Positions 53,496 through 63,433 of a stretch of DNA of 64,000 nt are shown here, piece by piece. Numbering within the stretch: the first letter of the stretch is position 1; each line of letters begins with the position of its first letter. The notes under the pieces are model-generated. The model searched no databases. It was not told where the DNA came from and worked only from the letters and a program-made list of their open reading frames with translations. The stretch is from Desulfurococcaceae archaeon AG1 (GTDB taxonomy: Archaea; Thermoproteota; Thermoprotei_A; Sulfolobales; AG1), in NCBI GenBank assembly GCA_003116855.1, contig BEWT01000016.1:211675-275674 (forward strand), given 5' to 3'. Position numbers and translations under genes: made by a program.

Positions 53496-54023
53496 CTAGG
53501 CGTCTTCATTCTCTTGTGCAGCTATATAGAATGAGATTATGTAGAGTATTAATAGTGCAACTCTGGAAGCTATATCGCTTAGCCTGCCTCCTCTAAGGAT
53601 CAGCATTGATATATAGTTGTTGCTTGATTTAACACCAATGGATCTATCTAGAAGCTCCATATAGGTTATAGCATCGCTTAGAGGTACGCGATCCTCGGAT
53701 AGTATTATTGATGTCGAGATCGCTAGATCCTCCAGGTTTGCTGCAATACCCCGTAATATATTCTCTGGGAGGCTGTTTGTAACAATATACCTCGCCAGGT
53801 CGTGATCGTATCTGAATAGCTTTAAGCTAGAGATCCACATTGATGCGTATAGTCTGAGCTCTCGGTCTACGTGAGAACTATGCTTAGGATCTTTTTTACC
53901 GTTTATAAGATCTATTATTCTTAATGCGTAAACAACCGGTTGAGGAGGCTCCCACTCATCGGTCTCAAAGCTTGGTAATGTTCTATCCAGGATATGTGTA
54001 GAGCTATCAACATCTATAGACAT
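53496..54023 (-). CDS. Unrecognised helical protein
   Basis: 175 residues, no family recognised. It is mainly alpha-helical with a Pro-containing WEPPQPVVYALRIIDL segment near the start and a hydrophobic C-terminal stretch (about 145-168, ASRVALLILYIISFYIA) that could be a membrane helix or a buried helix. Its stop codon lies one base from the end of tRNA-Met on the opposite strand. No operon partner is evident. Confidence 0.6.
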   Translation of the reverse strand: MSIDVDSSTHILDRTLPSFETDEWEPPQPVVYALRIIDLINGKKDPKHSSHVDRELRLYASMWISSLKLFRYDHDLARYIVTNSLPENILRGIAANLEDLAISTSIILSEDRVPLSDAITYMELLDRSIGVKSSNNYISMLILRGGRLSDIASRVALLILYIISFYIAAQENEDA

Positions 54024-54153
54024 CCAGATCCCGGTAGTAGGGCTTCACCAGTGTTACCATTTTAAATAATAACCCCCAACGGGCTATCTGTATCATCGAC
54101 TTCATATTACCATCCCAGTCTCTGGTCTATATGATCCCCGGGCTCTAAGGCTT

Positions 54154-55386
54154 TCAACCAGAATCGAGGGATCTCGCAATACATAGGTATAGATCTATGG
54201 CTCTCTCTATCTCTCCTATCGAATTATACTCATCAGGCGTGTGGGCTACTCCTTCAACGCCTGGGCCGAGTGTTATTACTTCAGAACCTTTTAGTCTGTA
54301 ATAGACACTATCATTCCTACCAATACTTATAAATATCCCAGGGCTTTTACCGGTCTTCTTCTCAGCACATGTTCTAGCTATGTTTATGATTAACGATTCC
54401 TGGGGGGTTATTGATGGGGGAACAGCGCTTAGGATCTTTATCCCATACCTAGCACCAACAGCTTTAGAGGCTTTTTCGAAAGAGCTCTTAAGCTCCTCCA
54501 CGACTCTATCAACGTCCTCCTCAGGGATCACCCTCCTATCGAAGCTGAACACAAACTCACCAGGCACTGTGTTATCCTTCCTAGATAGGGATTCTGCATA
54601 GCCCCCCAGATTTATTGTTGGATGGGCAGCCTCGGAAACCTCTACAGGCGCCTTAGTAACCCTTGATCTGAGGATAGGGCTATAGATCTCCATGAACTTT
54701 AGAGCAAGCTCAGAGGCCTTTAAAAACGCGTTCTCCCCAAGCCAGGGGGCGCTTGCATGAACCTGCTTCCCATATATGCTGACAACTCCTCTCACAAGGC
54801 CCTTATGACCTATTATCAGCTTGCTAGATGTGCTTGGTTCTGCTATAACCACATACTCAGGGATCTTTTTAGCGTTTTCAACATAATATCTGGTCCCAAC
54901 ACCCCCGGACTCTTCATCCGGGACAAAAACAGCCTCTATGGTTAGGTTTTTCCCAACACCACTGTCACGGATCTTCTTAAGCGCTGCTATAGTAGCGGCT
55001 ATTCCGCCCTTCATATCCGTAGAACCCCTACCATAGATCCTATCTCCCTCAATCACTGGTGTGAATGGGTCTCTCGTCCACCCACTACCTGGAGGCACCA
55101 CATCATAGTGACCATTGAAATGGAGAACCCTACCCCCGCTACCCCTCCTAGCATAGACAATATATCTAGGATACCCCCTATGCTGAGGCGAGTAGGGGTA
55201 ATGCTTATCCACATAATCCTCAGGGATCTCTATCAACTCTACCTCAAACCCTATCTCACCGATCCTCTTAGCCAGCATTTCGGAGCATCTCTTATACTCA
55301 TACCCAGGGGGGTTTACTGTTGGGATGCTTATCAACTCCTTAAGGATCTCTATAGCAAAACCCACATACTCATCCACGGCTATCAC
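54154..55386 (-). CDS. M20-family metallopeptidase/deacylase (ArgE/DapE/ACY1 group)
   Basis: 410 residues. Zinc-binding and catalytic segments are HFNGHYDVVPPG (first His/Asp), YGRGSTDMKGGIAA (bridging Asp), PDEESGG (catalytic Glu and zinc Glu) and a late VAHTPDEY (last His). A dimerisation domain of about 110 residues interrupts the catalytic domain as in DapE/ArgE. It hydrolyses an N-acyl amino acid or small peptide; the exact substrate is open, since neither arginine nor lysine genes are adjacent. Confidence 0.88.
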   Translation of the reverse strand: MIAVDEYVGFAIEILKELISIPTVNPPGYEYKRCSEMLAKRIGEIGFEVELIEIPEDYVDKHYPYSPQHRGYPRYIVYARRGSGGRVLHFNGHYDVVPPGSGWTRDPFTPVIEGDRIYGRGSTDMKGGIAATIAALKKIRDSGVGKNLTIEAVFVPDEESGGVGTRYYVENAKKIPEYVVIAEPSTSSKLIIGHKGLVRGVVSIYGKQVHASAPWLGENAFLKASELALKFMEIYSPILRSRVTKAPVEVSEAAHPTINLGGYAESLSRKDNTVPGEFVFSFDRRVIPEEDVDRVVEELKSSFEKASKAVGARYGIKILSAVPPSITPQESLIINIARTCAEKKTGKSPGIFISIGRNDSVYYRLKGSEVITLGPGVEGVAHTPDEYNSIGEIERAIDLYLCIARSLDSG

Positions 55387-55561
55387 ATTATTAGTGTTAG
55401 TTGGGCCTGATAAAAATAACCATAATTATAGCCAGCTCTAACCACCGATAATGGGTTACTCTCTACCTTATACTCATATCCTTACCGAGATCTGCTGGCC
55501 TGGCTATTAGGCTTCTTAGCATACTAACTATAGGTAAGAGAGCATAGAGAGATACCCGATA

Positions 55562-55861
55562 TTGATACCGCAGTTAGTGAGGATATGTATAAAGGAGGCT
55601 CTAGAGCCTGGAGTGGTTTCTAGAGAGATAGAGGATCTAGGGATCAGAGTTGATAGCGAGGTGAGGAGAGGTATTGTGAGGGCTCTAGAGGAGATCGCAA
55701 CCACCCTGGTATCCAGGAAAGGTCCATCGCTTTATTGTAGACTGTGCCGCAAAGGCCCCTATACTAAGAGGGGTGCGTATCTCCATCTACTCAGGATCCA
55801 CTCGGAGGATATTATGAGTATTGTTAGAGAGGAGTTTGATAGAGTTATAGGCCAGCTATAA
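55562..55861 (+). CDS. Small C2H2 zinc-finger protein
   Basis: 99 residues. After a helical N-terminal half there is one classical C2H2 finger, C59-x2-C62-x12-H75-x4-H80 (YCRLCRKGPYTKRGAYLHLL then RIH), which could bind nucleic acid or protein. The start is TTG. The last 6 bases overlap the end of the convergent tmcA gene. Function unknown. Confidence 0.78.
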   Translation: MIPQLVRICIKEALEPGVVSREIEDLGIRVDSEVRRGIVRALEEIATTLVSRKGPSLYCRLCRKGPYTKRGAYLHLLRIHSEDIMSIVREEFDRVIGQL

Positions 55862-58381
55862 TTTTTCCAGCTCTCTGAGGCTAACACCTTTCAGATCGAT
55901 TTCCATGTTACACCCTATCGACACTAAGATCTTTCTCACCAACGCTCTCATAAGATCTAGTGCCTCTTTCTCCGAGATCCTTAACATTTTCTCCACCTGG
56001 CTCCATGGGTGTCCTTGCAATGTCTTCACGATCGTTAAGAGCTCTTCTCTCTTCTCAAGCTCTGCAGGGTAGCTACCGCTCCAATAACCCCTCACAAGCT
56101 CTGCAATAGCGTCGTTGCACACCTCATATGTCATAATCCCTTTCACGTATAGTACAAGCCTCTCAAGATCTATCTTGTCGATTCTACATAAAGCACTGCC
56201 AGACGCTTCTGGGGTTTTTTGCACCCTCATTAATAGCCTAGCCACCTCGGGCTCGAGATCCTTGTATGTATCATGCATGCTTTCCAGCACTCTCTTTCTA
56301 AACCTGCTGCTCATAATCTCGATCATATTGCTTGTCTCTCTATCCAGGGGCTTCATAACTATACATGTATACTCACCAGAAACAGGGTTTCTCTCGGGCG
56401 ACATATGCACGGGCGTGAATCCGTTCTTTATCCAGAATCTAAGGAGCTCTTCAGTAGCTCCAAAGCCAGATCCTATCCATGAATACCCCCTGGAAATAGC
56501 CTCCTCCTCTATTCTCTTTAAAAACAGAGATCCTATCCCTTTCCCCTGAGCATCCGGGTGCACAGCTATTCTGACTATCCGCCACCCAACGGTTTTTGCA
56601 AAATCTACTAACCTGTAGTGTTTAACTACCCTATCCGGTATAATATTCCCAGGCATTTTGCCTGTAGTGAGTATAGATCCTAGGTGACTCTCTACAGGAC
56701 CCTCCTCAGCAAGCTGTGCAGAAGCGACTATTTTTCCGCTGGGCGTTGCCATAGCCCTAACGCTATGATGAGGCGCATCGGCGATCATTCCAAGATCGTC
56801 TGGTTCGTTTCTATAGTGGGCTAACACATATATACCGAAGAGGCTTTTAAGAATAGACTCGCCTTTTTCTGTGAAGAGCTCTTCTGGGTCTAGCTTGAGG
56901 TATATTAGTTCGCCCCTCGCTATAGCTTCATAATCCTTCTCATCAAGCTTCTCCGGCTCAGCATCTAGTAGAAGTGTTCTGAACTGCCAAGCCTCTACGG
57001 GATCGTTGGCAGCATATCTTATAGGCTCGTTCATCTCCACAACTATTGTTGTTGACTTCTCGTCAGATCTTATTCTCTTGAGGAACCTTAGCGTGAAACC
57101 CCTCCCGGCACCTTCATAGCCGTGGATTGTTGTTGCAAACACAGATCTGTTGGTGGATTCCCAGATCCTCCATAACATATCCACGGGGAGTCCGGCTGCC
57201 TCGTCTACAATAGCTATATCTATATCGAGCTTAGGGATCACCGAGGGTTCCCAATACTCTATTGAGAACCTATCGCCCTTGATTTCTATCACTCTCCCGC
57301 CCTTCTTAACAACCCTATACGGGATCTTCATCATATCGAGGGTCTCTATAGTCATTCTCATTAGCTGTTCTACATTTAGGGCGGATCTTGCGGTAACACC
57401 AACCCTAACCTTGTTCTTGATCTTCAATAGCTCGTTTATCAAGCCCACAATCCCTATCCCTATAGCGCTACTCTTACCCCTACCCCTATCAGATACAACC
57501 ACTATTGATGTTCTTTTCTTAGGCTTTTCAACCAGTTTCTCCAGCTCTGATATAACTCTAACCTGGTCCATTGTGAGGGCTTTTGAATAGATCTCCTTTG
57601 GAAAGAGTGTTTGTTGAGGGATCTCTATCTTTTCTCTCTGCGGCGATTTTCTTGGCTGCTCAGCTATCTTTATAATTTTATCTTCATCAGAGTCATAGAT
57701 GCTCACACCGTCGCTTCTCAGCAGGTTATCTATGAACCATCTCACAAAAACATTTCTAGGGATAGGTTTTTGTGGGACTGCTAGCTCCTCTCTGAAAAGG
57801 TTCCTCGCACTAGGCCATTTATCCAGCGGGGGTGTTATGAATACCACAACACCTCCTCCCTCTACTATTCCTACAAGCCTTCCAACATCGTTTGGCTTCA
57901 GGCTATCGCTAAGATCCATTATGAGTGCGCTGAAAGTGGTTCCAAGGTATTTCTCAGAATCCTCGTACCTGGTGATCTCCACCTCTGCGTCTTTGCTTAG
58001 TTTTGATAAGAGTTCTCTGAACACCCTAGCCCTGATCACCTCTTCGGCGAATTCGTCGTGGTGAACATATAGGATCTTGGTTTTACCCTCTCTCCTTGCT
58101 GAGTATATACCGAGAAGATCTGCGGTGATGAGACCTTGCTTCACGGGATCCGAGCCTGCTATAACTACGAGAGTTCTGTGTCTAGTTGCTCCTATTATCT
58201 TCAAGATCTTTTTATAGTTCTTTCTAAAGCTTACGTAGTTACCCTTAAGAATCTCTTGGAGCATTTTTCTGGTTATCTTGAATCCTTTCCCACCGCCCTC
58301 CGAATCCCTTGCGGCCATCTGATCTCTGATAAGTATTACGGCTAAGGCTCTATATAATTCTTGATCGTTAACCACATTCAC
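55856..58381 (-). CDS. tmcA: tRNA(Met) cytidine acetyltransferase TmcA
   Basis: 841 residues. Domain order: N-terminal DUF1726-like part (about 50-215), RecD-like helicase domain with a P-loop VVSDRGRGKSSAIG (around 295) and Walker B IAIVDEAAGLP, GNAT acetyltransferase with VRIAVHPDAQGKGIGSLF, and a C-terminal RNA-binding part. It forms N4-acetylcytidine in RNA; the bacterial enzyme acts on C34 of elongator tRNA-Met, while archaeal members can have wider targets. The GTG start shares its G with the TAG stop of the ychF-like gene. Confidence 0.94.
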   Translation of the reverse strand: MNVVNDQELYRALAVILIRDQMAARDSEGGGKGFKITRKMLQEILKGNYVSFRKNYKKILKIIGATRHRTLVVIAGSDPVKQGLITADLLGIYSARREGKTKILYVHHDEFAEEVIRARVFRELLSKLSKDAEVEITRYEDSEKYLGTTFSALIMDLSDSLKPNDVGRLVGIVEGGGVVVFITPPLDKWPSARNLFREELAVPQKPIPRNVFVRWFIDNLLRSDGVSIYDSDEDKIIKIAEQPRKSPQREKIEIPQQTLFPKEIYSKALTMDQVRVISELEKLVEKPKKRTSIVVVSDRGRGKSSAIGIGIVGLINELLKIKNKVRVGVTARSALNVEQLMRMTIETLDMMKIPYRVVKKGGRVIEIKGDRFSIEYWEPSVIPKLDIDIAIVDEAAGLPVDMLWRIWESTNRSVFATTIHGYEGAGRGFTLRFLKRIRSDEKSTTIVVEMNEPIRYAANDPVEAWQFRTLLLDAEPEKLDEKDYEAIARGELIYLKLDPEELFTEKGESILKSLFGIYVLAHYRNEPDDLGMIADAPHHSVRAMATPSGKIVASAQLAEEGPVESHLGSILTTGKMPGNIIPDRVVKHYRLVDFAKTVGWRIVRIAVHPDAQGKGIGSLFLKRIEEEAISRGYSWIGSGFGATEELLRFWIKNGFTPVHMSPERNPVSGEYTCIVMKPLDRETSNMIEIMSSRFRKRVLESMHDTYKDLEPEVARLLMRVQKTPEASGSALCRIDKIDLERLVLYVKGIMTYEVCNDAIAELVRGYWSGSYPAELEKREELLTIVKTLQGHPWSQVEKMLRISEKEALDLMRALVRKILVSIGCNMEIDLKGVSLRELEKL

Positions 58382-59619
58382 TATCTAGCCTGTTTCTTCC
58401 TAGTCGAGACGATCTTAACAATATCGCCATCGCTTAGCACATGATCAGCGCCGAGCCTTGATTTTGTTTTTGCATCTATAGCGTATAGGAACCCCTCACC
58501 CAGCTCAGTATGGATCATATATGCTAGCTCCCTAGCCGTTACACCCCTCCTCGCCAGGATCGCGTCGGGTAGTATGTTCCCACTACTATCACACATCCTG
58601 ACAGGATCCTCTACAGGGTATACCACAATCATATCTAGTGCTTCTAGAACAGCGGTGTTAATGATCCTCTGTACTCCTGTACCTCCAAACCTCTCCATAA
58701 AAGACCTTATCTTCTCTAGAGCTCTCTCCTGAGCGGGTGTCATCCTACCTCTATCTATAACCACGTAATCACGATCGCCCGGAATATACTTGATCAACCC
58801 GGCTGCTGATGCTCTTCTAAGGGCTAGCTCTGCCTCAGCCGATATAGGCACCATTATCCTTCCCTGCAGCCTTTTCTCAAGACTCTTTATGATATCAATA
58901 GCCTCCGGGATATCGGCTTTGTTAGCAGCTATAATAGTCGGCTTAGAGATCCTCCTCAGGCTTGATACGAAGATCTGTAGCTCCTCATCTCTCCACGAAG
59001 AGAACTTACTCCCAGAGAGCTTTGTCTCTTCCAAAGCCCTCACTACATGGCTCTTCTTTATCGAGAGGCCTGAGAGTCTTTGGGAGAGTCTCTCTATAGC
59101 CTCTGAGAGTGGTAACGCGTCCAGCGCTTTTGAGAGCCTACTCCAATCGCTCTTTATTATAGAGGTTAGCCATAGGTCGAACTCCCTCTCTATGAGGATA
59201 ACATCGTCGTAGGGATCATAGCTTCCAGGCTTGACAGGCCTACCCTCAGGATCTGTCGAGCCCGATGCATCGATTACGTGGATAAGAACGTCAGCCTGTC
59301 TGAGGCTGTCAAGGAACTTATTCCCAAGCCCTCTCCCCTCATGGGCCCCTGCGACAAGCCCTGGCACGTCTATTATTTTCACTGGTACAAACCTGTTCCC
59401 CTCTATGCATATCGAGTTCCTAGCATCACACCTAGGCAGTCCAAGGGTTTTGTGGGGGCATGTCTGCCTAATATATCCTATACCTACGTTCGGCTCTAGG
59501 GTTACGAAGGGTCTGTTCTCGATCTTTACTGGTATCATTGTTAGGGCTGAGAATAGTGTTGATTTACCCACATTGGTCTTGCCTATGATGCCGACGAGCA
59601 CGCTTGTTTGGGTTACCAT
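58381..59619 (-). CDS. YchF/OBG-family GTPase/ATPase with TGS domain
   Basis: 412 residues. G1 GKTNVGKS (13-20), the FVTLEPNVG switch, G3 DVPGLVAGAHEGRGLG, a coiled-coil-like helical insertion (about 160-215), a NKAD motif and a C-terminal TGS domain (about 330-405, GEGFLYAID, VLSDGDIVKI). Homologues associate with ribosomes. It precedes tmcA in the same operon with a one-base overlap. Confidence 0.92.
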   Translation of the reverse strand: MVTQTSVLVGIIGKTNVGKSTLFSALTMIPVKIENRPFVTLEPNVGIGYIRQTCPHKTLGLPRCDARNSICIEGNRFVPVKIIDVPGLVAGAHEGRGLGNKFLDSLRQADVLIHVIDASGSTDPEGRPVKPGSYDPYDDVILIEREFDLWLTSIIKSDWSRLSKALDALPLSEAIERLSQRLSGLSIKKSHVVRALEETKLSGSKFSSWRDEELQIFVSSLRRISKPTIIAANKADIPEAIDIIKSLEKRLQGRIMVPISAEAELALRRASAAGLIKYIPGDRDYVVIDRGRMTPAQERALEKIRSFMERFGGTGVQRIINTAVLEALDMIVVYPVEDPVRMCDSSGNILPDAILARRGVTARELAYMIHTELGEGFLYAIDAKTKSRLGADHVLSDGDIVKIVSTRKKQAR

Positions 59620-59671
59620 CTATTCTTGTAACCCCTCTACACTACTACCCTCTACTCTCTATATATTTTGC

Positions 59672-60634
59672 TCAGCATTCGAGATCCATTTCCTGTGAGC
59701 ATATGGATGCAATGCTAGATATCCTCTTAGAGATCTCCAACGGATCCTTTCCACCTATATATGTTATCGGCTCCACACCGATTCCTCCAAGATCTATAAC
59801 TGCATCAACGTTTCGCTCTACGAAGGCATTGCTAACATCAGCTACTATTGTGTCCTCATCTACATAGCCTCTTCGAGCCTGGATCACTTCGTACTTGAGC
59901 CCGAGCTTTTCGAGCGCATCTATAACACACTTAGTAGCCTTGATATTTGCTATCGCCCTAAGATCTCTTCTCCTCCTAGCTATGTTAAGCAATATCTTTC
60001 CCAGATGCCTACTAGCCCCCCACGCGGGTTTTGACACAGTAGCTATAGATCTTCCCACTTTCGTTATCCTCCCAGGAAATGCTGCTATATCGTTGAGCGA
60101 TACCGCACCTTCTTTTGCATATGCTATGTTCATAAGCACCTCTGGGATTAGTATGTACACACACTTCTCTCGGGATAGATAGTCATAGGCATTCTCAAGA
60201 GCCTTGAGAACATTCACGCCGGAAGGTATCTGTATTATTTCTGAACATATCCTGCAATCAGGCGGTATGCCTGGATCAAGCTTCCTATGAGCCTCACACA
60301 GCCTTAGCTCTGATAACCACCTCAGTATTTGCTCGGTGAGTATGCTGAGGGCATCAACCTTTCTATCTTCCTTAACCAGTGCAAGGATCCTCTCTACTAG
60401 CGAGTGGAACTCGGCACCATTTATACCGATCGCGGAGATCTTCGCCAGGATCTTTTCCTCCGAATATGCAGGGCTTCTAATATATATGTTAACAGTTGGT
60501 TGCGTAACCCCAAGGATCTTTGCGATCTGCATCTGCGTATAACCCTCACTCCACAGCCTTCTAGCCAGTGCAGCCTTAACAGGTGTCGATATATATTCCT
60601 CAACTGCGTCAAATGGTAGCCTCAATCTCCTCAA
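59672..60634 (-). CDS. thiR: ThiR-like thiamine regulator (HTH plus ThiN-like domain)
   Basis: 320 residues. Residues about 15-60 hold a helix-turn-helix (YTQMQIAKILGVTQPTVNIY), then a linker with a CEAHRKL...CRIC pair, and from about 125 a ThiN-like domain (ALENAYDYLSRE, FPGRITKVGRSIA, WGASRHLGKILL, VIDLGGIGVEPITYIG). The same HTH-ThiN arrangement defines archaeal ThiR repressors that sense thiamine phosphate. The window also contains the ThiD-ThiN enzyme gene, a likely target. It shows that the ThiN fold has been used both as enzyme and as sensor here. Confidence 0.82.
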   Translation of the reverse strand: MRRLRLPFDAVEEYISTPVKAALARRLWSEGYTQMQIAKILGVTQPTVNIYIRSPAYSEEKILAKISAIGINGAEFHSLVERILALVKEDRKVDALSILTEQILRWLSELRLCEAHRKLDPGIPPDCRICSEIIQIPSGVNVLKALENAYDYLSREKCVYILIPEVLMNIAYAKEGAVSLNDIAAFPGRITKVGRSIATVSKPAWGASRHLGKILLNIARRRRDLRAIANIKATKCVIDALEKLGLKYEVIQARRGYVDEDTIVADVSNAFVERNVDAVIDLGGIGVEPITYIGGKDPLEISKRISSIASICSQEMDLEC

Positions 60635-60834
60635 ACATATTATTGTTAGCCTATTTTTATCCCTATAGGGTGGTTATTATATATTAACACACGAGCCCAT
60701 ATTATGTTGGCATTGACTTGATTCGCGATTCTCAACGGTTTAAAAAGCTGGCAGAGCTTAGAAGATCTTCATGAATATTACCTTAGTTCTCACTAATATC
60801 GCAAACCCATAATTGTTTACTTAGGCTGTAACAC

Positions 60835-62040
60835 ATGCTTTATCTTTATATCGTTTCAAAAAGAAGATCTATTATTGGGAGGTATATTGTGGAGGGGATA
60901 GCAGACTTACCGTTACACAGCGGTGCTGTGCCGAGATGGCTTTATGAGTATATGGAGAGGCTTGGGCGTGCAATAATAGAGGTACTTGTCGAGGAGTATG
61001 GCCCTAGCGAGGTGGTTAGGAGGTTTTCAGACCCTCTCTGGTTCCAGGCATTCAATAATGCTATCGGCATGGATTGGGATAGTAGTGGCTCTACCACGGT
61101 TGTTCTCAGGATTCTTAAGAATATCAGCTGGAATAAAGATCTAGGTTTTCTTGTTCTCGGGGGTAAGGGTGCTGAATCGAGAAGAATTCCTGAGGAGAGC
61201 ACTATAGCTGTTGAGAGGTTAGGCCTTGGCGAGGATCAGGGCTCTGTGATTAGGAGGGTTAGCTATATTGGTGCTAAGATCGATAGTGTTTTATTACAAG
61301 ACGGACACCAGATCTATATACACGGGATCATGGTTTCTGAGGATGGTTTATGGACGATAATCCAGCAGGGTATGAACATAGAGAGGGGATATGCTAGGAG
61401 ATATCATCTCTCAAGCGATACTTTCAAGAATCTTCCATGGGATCCTCATAGCGGTTTAGCATCCAACCAGATCCTAAAGCCCCTCAATCTAACCGATAAC
61501 GGTTCTATGGATACTGTGAAGCTGATCGAGGATCTCTTTTCGCAAAGCGTATCAAAAATACTGAGCGACATAGCTCTGGCAGACGCGTGTATAAGGGGTA
61601 AGAGAACGCTTATAGGCAACCCATGTAGGGCTTCTAGGAAAGAGTTCACCATAGGCTACTATAAACCTGTGAGCATTAATGCAGGACTCATAGAGGCTAT
61701 AAATAGGGCTCAGCTAGAGGGGGCTAGAAGGATAATCGATATACTCGGTGTAAGGGGCTTCGGTCCCGAAGCAATGAGGGCTTTGGTGTTAGTAGCTGAC
61801 TTGATATATGGCTATACACCTTCTAACAAAGATCCTGTGAGCCATCCAATGGATCCTTTCAAATACTCATACGCCCACGGCGGAAAAGACGGGGTTCCGT
61901 ATAGAGTGAGGAGGGATCTACTAGAGAGAACCATAATAACCCTTGAAGAGGCTGTTGAAAGGGCGAGGCTCGGTAGGAAGGAGGCTATAGAGAGTCTTAG
62001 AAGGCTCGCAAGATTCTCCTCAATGATCCTGGATGGATAG
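60835..62040 (+). CDS. DUF763 family protein
   Basis: 401 residues matching the DUF763 family: GIADLPLHSGAVPRWLYEYM, EEYGPSEVVRRFSDPLWFQAFNNAIGMDWDSSGSTT, the LVLGGKGAESRRIP segment and FGPEAMRALVLVADLIYG with DPFKYSYAHGGKDGVPYRVRR. The function is unknown. The first 15 or so residues before IVEGIADLP may be excess; no better start codon was seen. It is followed by the TauE-like gene after 53 bases. Confidence 0.88.
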   Translation: MLYLYIVSKRRSIIGRYIVEGIADLPLHSGAVPRWLYEYMERLGRAIIEVLVEEYGPSEVVRRFSDPLWFQAFNNAIGMDWDSSGSTTVVLRILKNISWNKDLGFLVLGGKGAESRRIPEESTIAVERLGLGEDQGSVIRRVSYIGAKIDSVLLQDGHQIYIHGIMVSEDGLWTIIQQGMNIERGYARRYHLSSDTFKNLPWDPHSGLASNQILKPLNLTDNGSMDTVKLIEDLFSQSVSKILSDIALADACIRGKRTLIGNPCRASRKEFTIGYYKPVSINAGLIEAINRAQLEGARRIIDILGVRGFGPEAMRALVLVADLIYGYTPSNKDPVSHPMDPFKYSYAHGGKDGVPYRVRRDLLERTIITLEEAVERARLGRKEAIESLRRLARFSSMILDG

Positions 62041-62093
62041 CTTTACCGCTTATTACCCGCCTCAGCCATGCTTATCGTTGGAGGCGGTAGGGA

Positions 62094-62933
62094 ATAGAGG
62101 TTTATGTCGAGGTACTTCTACTCTTCCTAACGGGCTTTCTGGGAGGGCTTATAGGCGCCTTAACAGGGCTTGGTGGTAGTGCTATAGCTACACCAATTCT
62201 TGTGAGCTATCTAGGTGTCCCTCTCAGGGTAGCGATAGGATCTGGGATAATAACCACGATAGCCAATAGCAGCACTAGCGGTGCAGGCTACCTAGCCAGA
62301 GGTCTTGCTAACCTGAGGGTTGGATATTCACTAGCTATAGCCACTATCCTCGGATCCATAGTTGGGGTTATAATAAACATAAATATTCCAACAAAGATCC
62401 TCTATATAGTGTTCGGCGTTGTTCTAGCTATAGCACCGCTACCCGGCATTATATCTAGCAAGGATCAGATTTTCGTTGTTAGACATACCAATCAGGACCC
62501 AATATCTATGAAACTGGGTCTTAGGGGTAGCTATTATGATGAGAACAAGAAGGCTCGTATCGAGTATGTAGGTTCTAGGTATCCTCTATCATTCCTATCA
62601 ATGATGGGTGCAGGGATCATCTCAGGCCTCCTCGGAATAGGTGCTGGTGCCTTCAAAGTTCTATCAATGGACTATGTTATGGGGCTTCCCTTTAAGGTAT
62701 CAACAGCGACAAGCTCATTCATGATAGGGTTAACAGCAACATCCGGCGGTATACAATACCTAATACTCGGCTATGCTGACCCATTGCTAGTATCCCTACT
62801 AGTCCCCGGAGTCATACTAGGCTCATACGTATCATCAAGGATCCTTAACAAGCTTGCAAGCAAGACCCTAAGGTATATATTCACAGTCGTCGTCTGGCTG
62901 CTAGCTATAGAGATGATATGGAGGGGTTTATAA
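62094..62933 (+). CDS. TauE/SafE-family anion exporter, non-canonical start likely
   Basis: About 279 residues with eight hydrophobic segments. TauE/SafE repeats are visible as LIGALTGLGGSAIATPIL near the N terminus and IISGLLGIGAGAFKVL in the middle. The first canonical start, GTG 62202, would delete the first repeat motif. The frame is open upstream to the stop at 62088-62090 with no ATG, GTG or TTG; ATA 62094 follows GGAGGCGG (62079-62086) and is taken as a tentative start. These proteins export sulfite, sulfoacetate or similar anions. The DUF1634 partner follows directly. Confidence 0.78.
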   Translation: MEVYVEVLLLFLTGFLGGLIGALTGLGGSAIATPILVSYLGVPLRVAIGSGIITTIANSSTSGAGYLARGLANLRVGYSLAIATILGSIVGVIININIPTKILYIVFGVVLAIAPLPGIISSKDQIFVVRHTNQDPISMKLGLRGSYYDENKKARIEYVGSRYPLSFLSMMGAGIISGLLGIGAGAFKVLSMDYVMGLPFKVSTATSSFMIGLTATSGGIQYLILGYADPLLVSLLVPGVILGSYVSSRILNKLASKTLRYIFTVVVWLLAIEMIWRGL

Positions 62934-63314
62934 ATGAGCAATCCTGGCTTGGCTGAGCGTGCTGTGTATAATATCTTAAAACTTTCTGTGATAGCCTCAC
63001 TAGTGGTTATAGCGATAGGGGTTGTATGGATGTTCTACCACCTACACATCCAGGGTTTTCCGACAGATAAATGGCTCACCTTTAATGGTACACGTATAAG
63101 TGACTTTGTACATATGATCTCTAGAATGGATCCTAGAGGGATTCTAGGGCTTTCAGCAATTATCCTGATACTAGGCGTGGTTCTAGCTATAGTCTCAGTG
63201 CTCATAACCTCTCTAAGAATGAGAGATAACAGTCTAGCAATCGTCTCAACAATACTCCTAATACTCCTACTGATCTCAACATCAATAGGTCTAGTAATAA
63301 AATCTAGGGGTTAA
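62934..63314 (+). CDS. DUF1634 membrane protein, partner of TauE/SafE exporter
   Basis: 126 residues with three membrane helices (about 15-35, 70-90, 100-120). The size, the helix pattern and a conserved DPRGILGLSAIILILG segment fit DUF1634, a family that is repeatedly found directly after TauE/SafE exporters. The ATG follows the TAA of the exporter gene without a gap, so the two are translated together. Confidence 0.82.
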   Translation: MSNPGLAERAVYNILKLSVIASLVVIAIGVVWMFYHLHIQGFPTDKWLTFNGTRISDFVHMISRMDPRGILGLSAIILILGVVLAIVSVLITSLRMRDNSLAIVSTILLILLLISTSIGLVIKSRG

Positions 63315-63433
63315 CCGGCTCTCGCGGTTAGTTTTCTACCGATATTTCTGGAAAGCTTCAAGATCTACTGGCTTAGCTTTTTAATAGTCCGTGGTTTTTG
63401 TGTTTTGTTACATAACAATGCATTATTTCCCTA

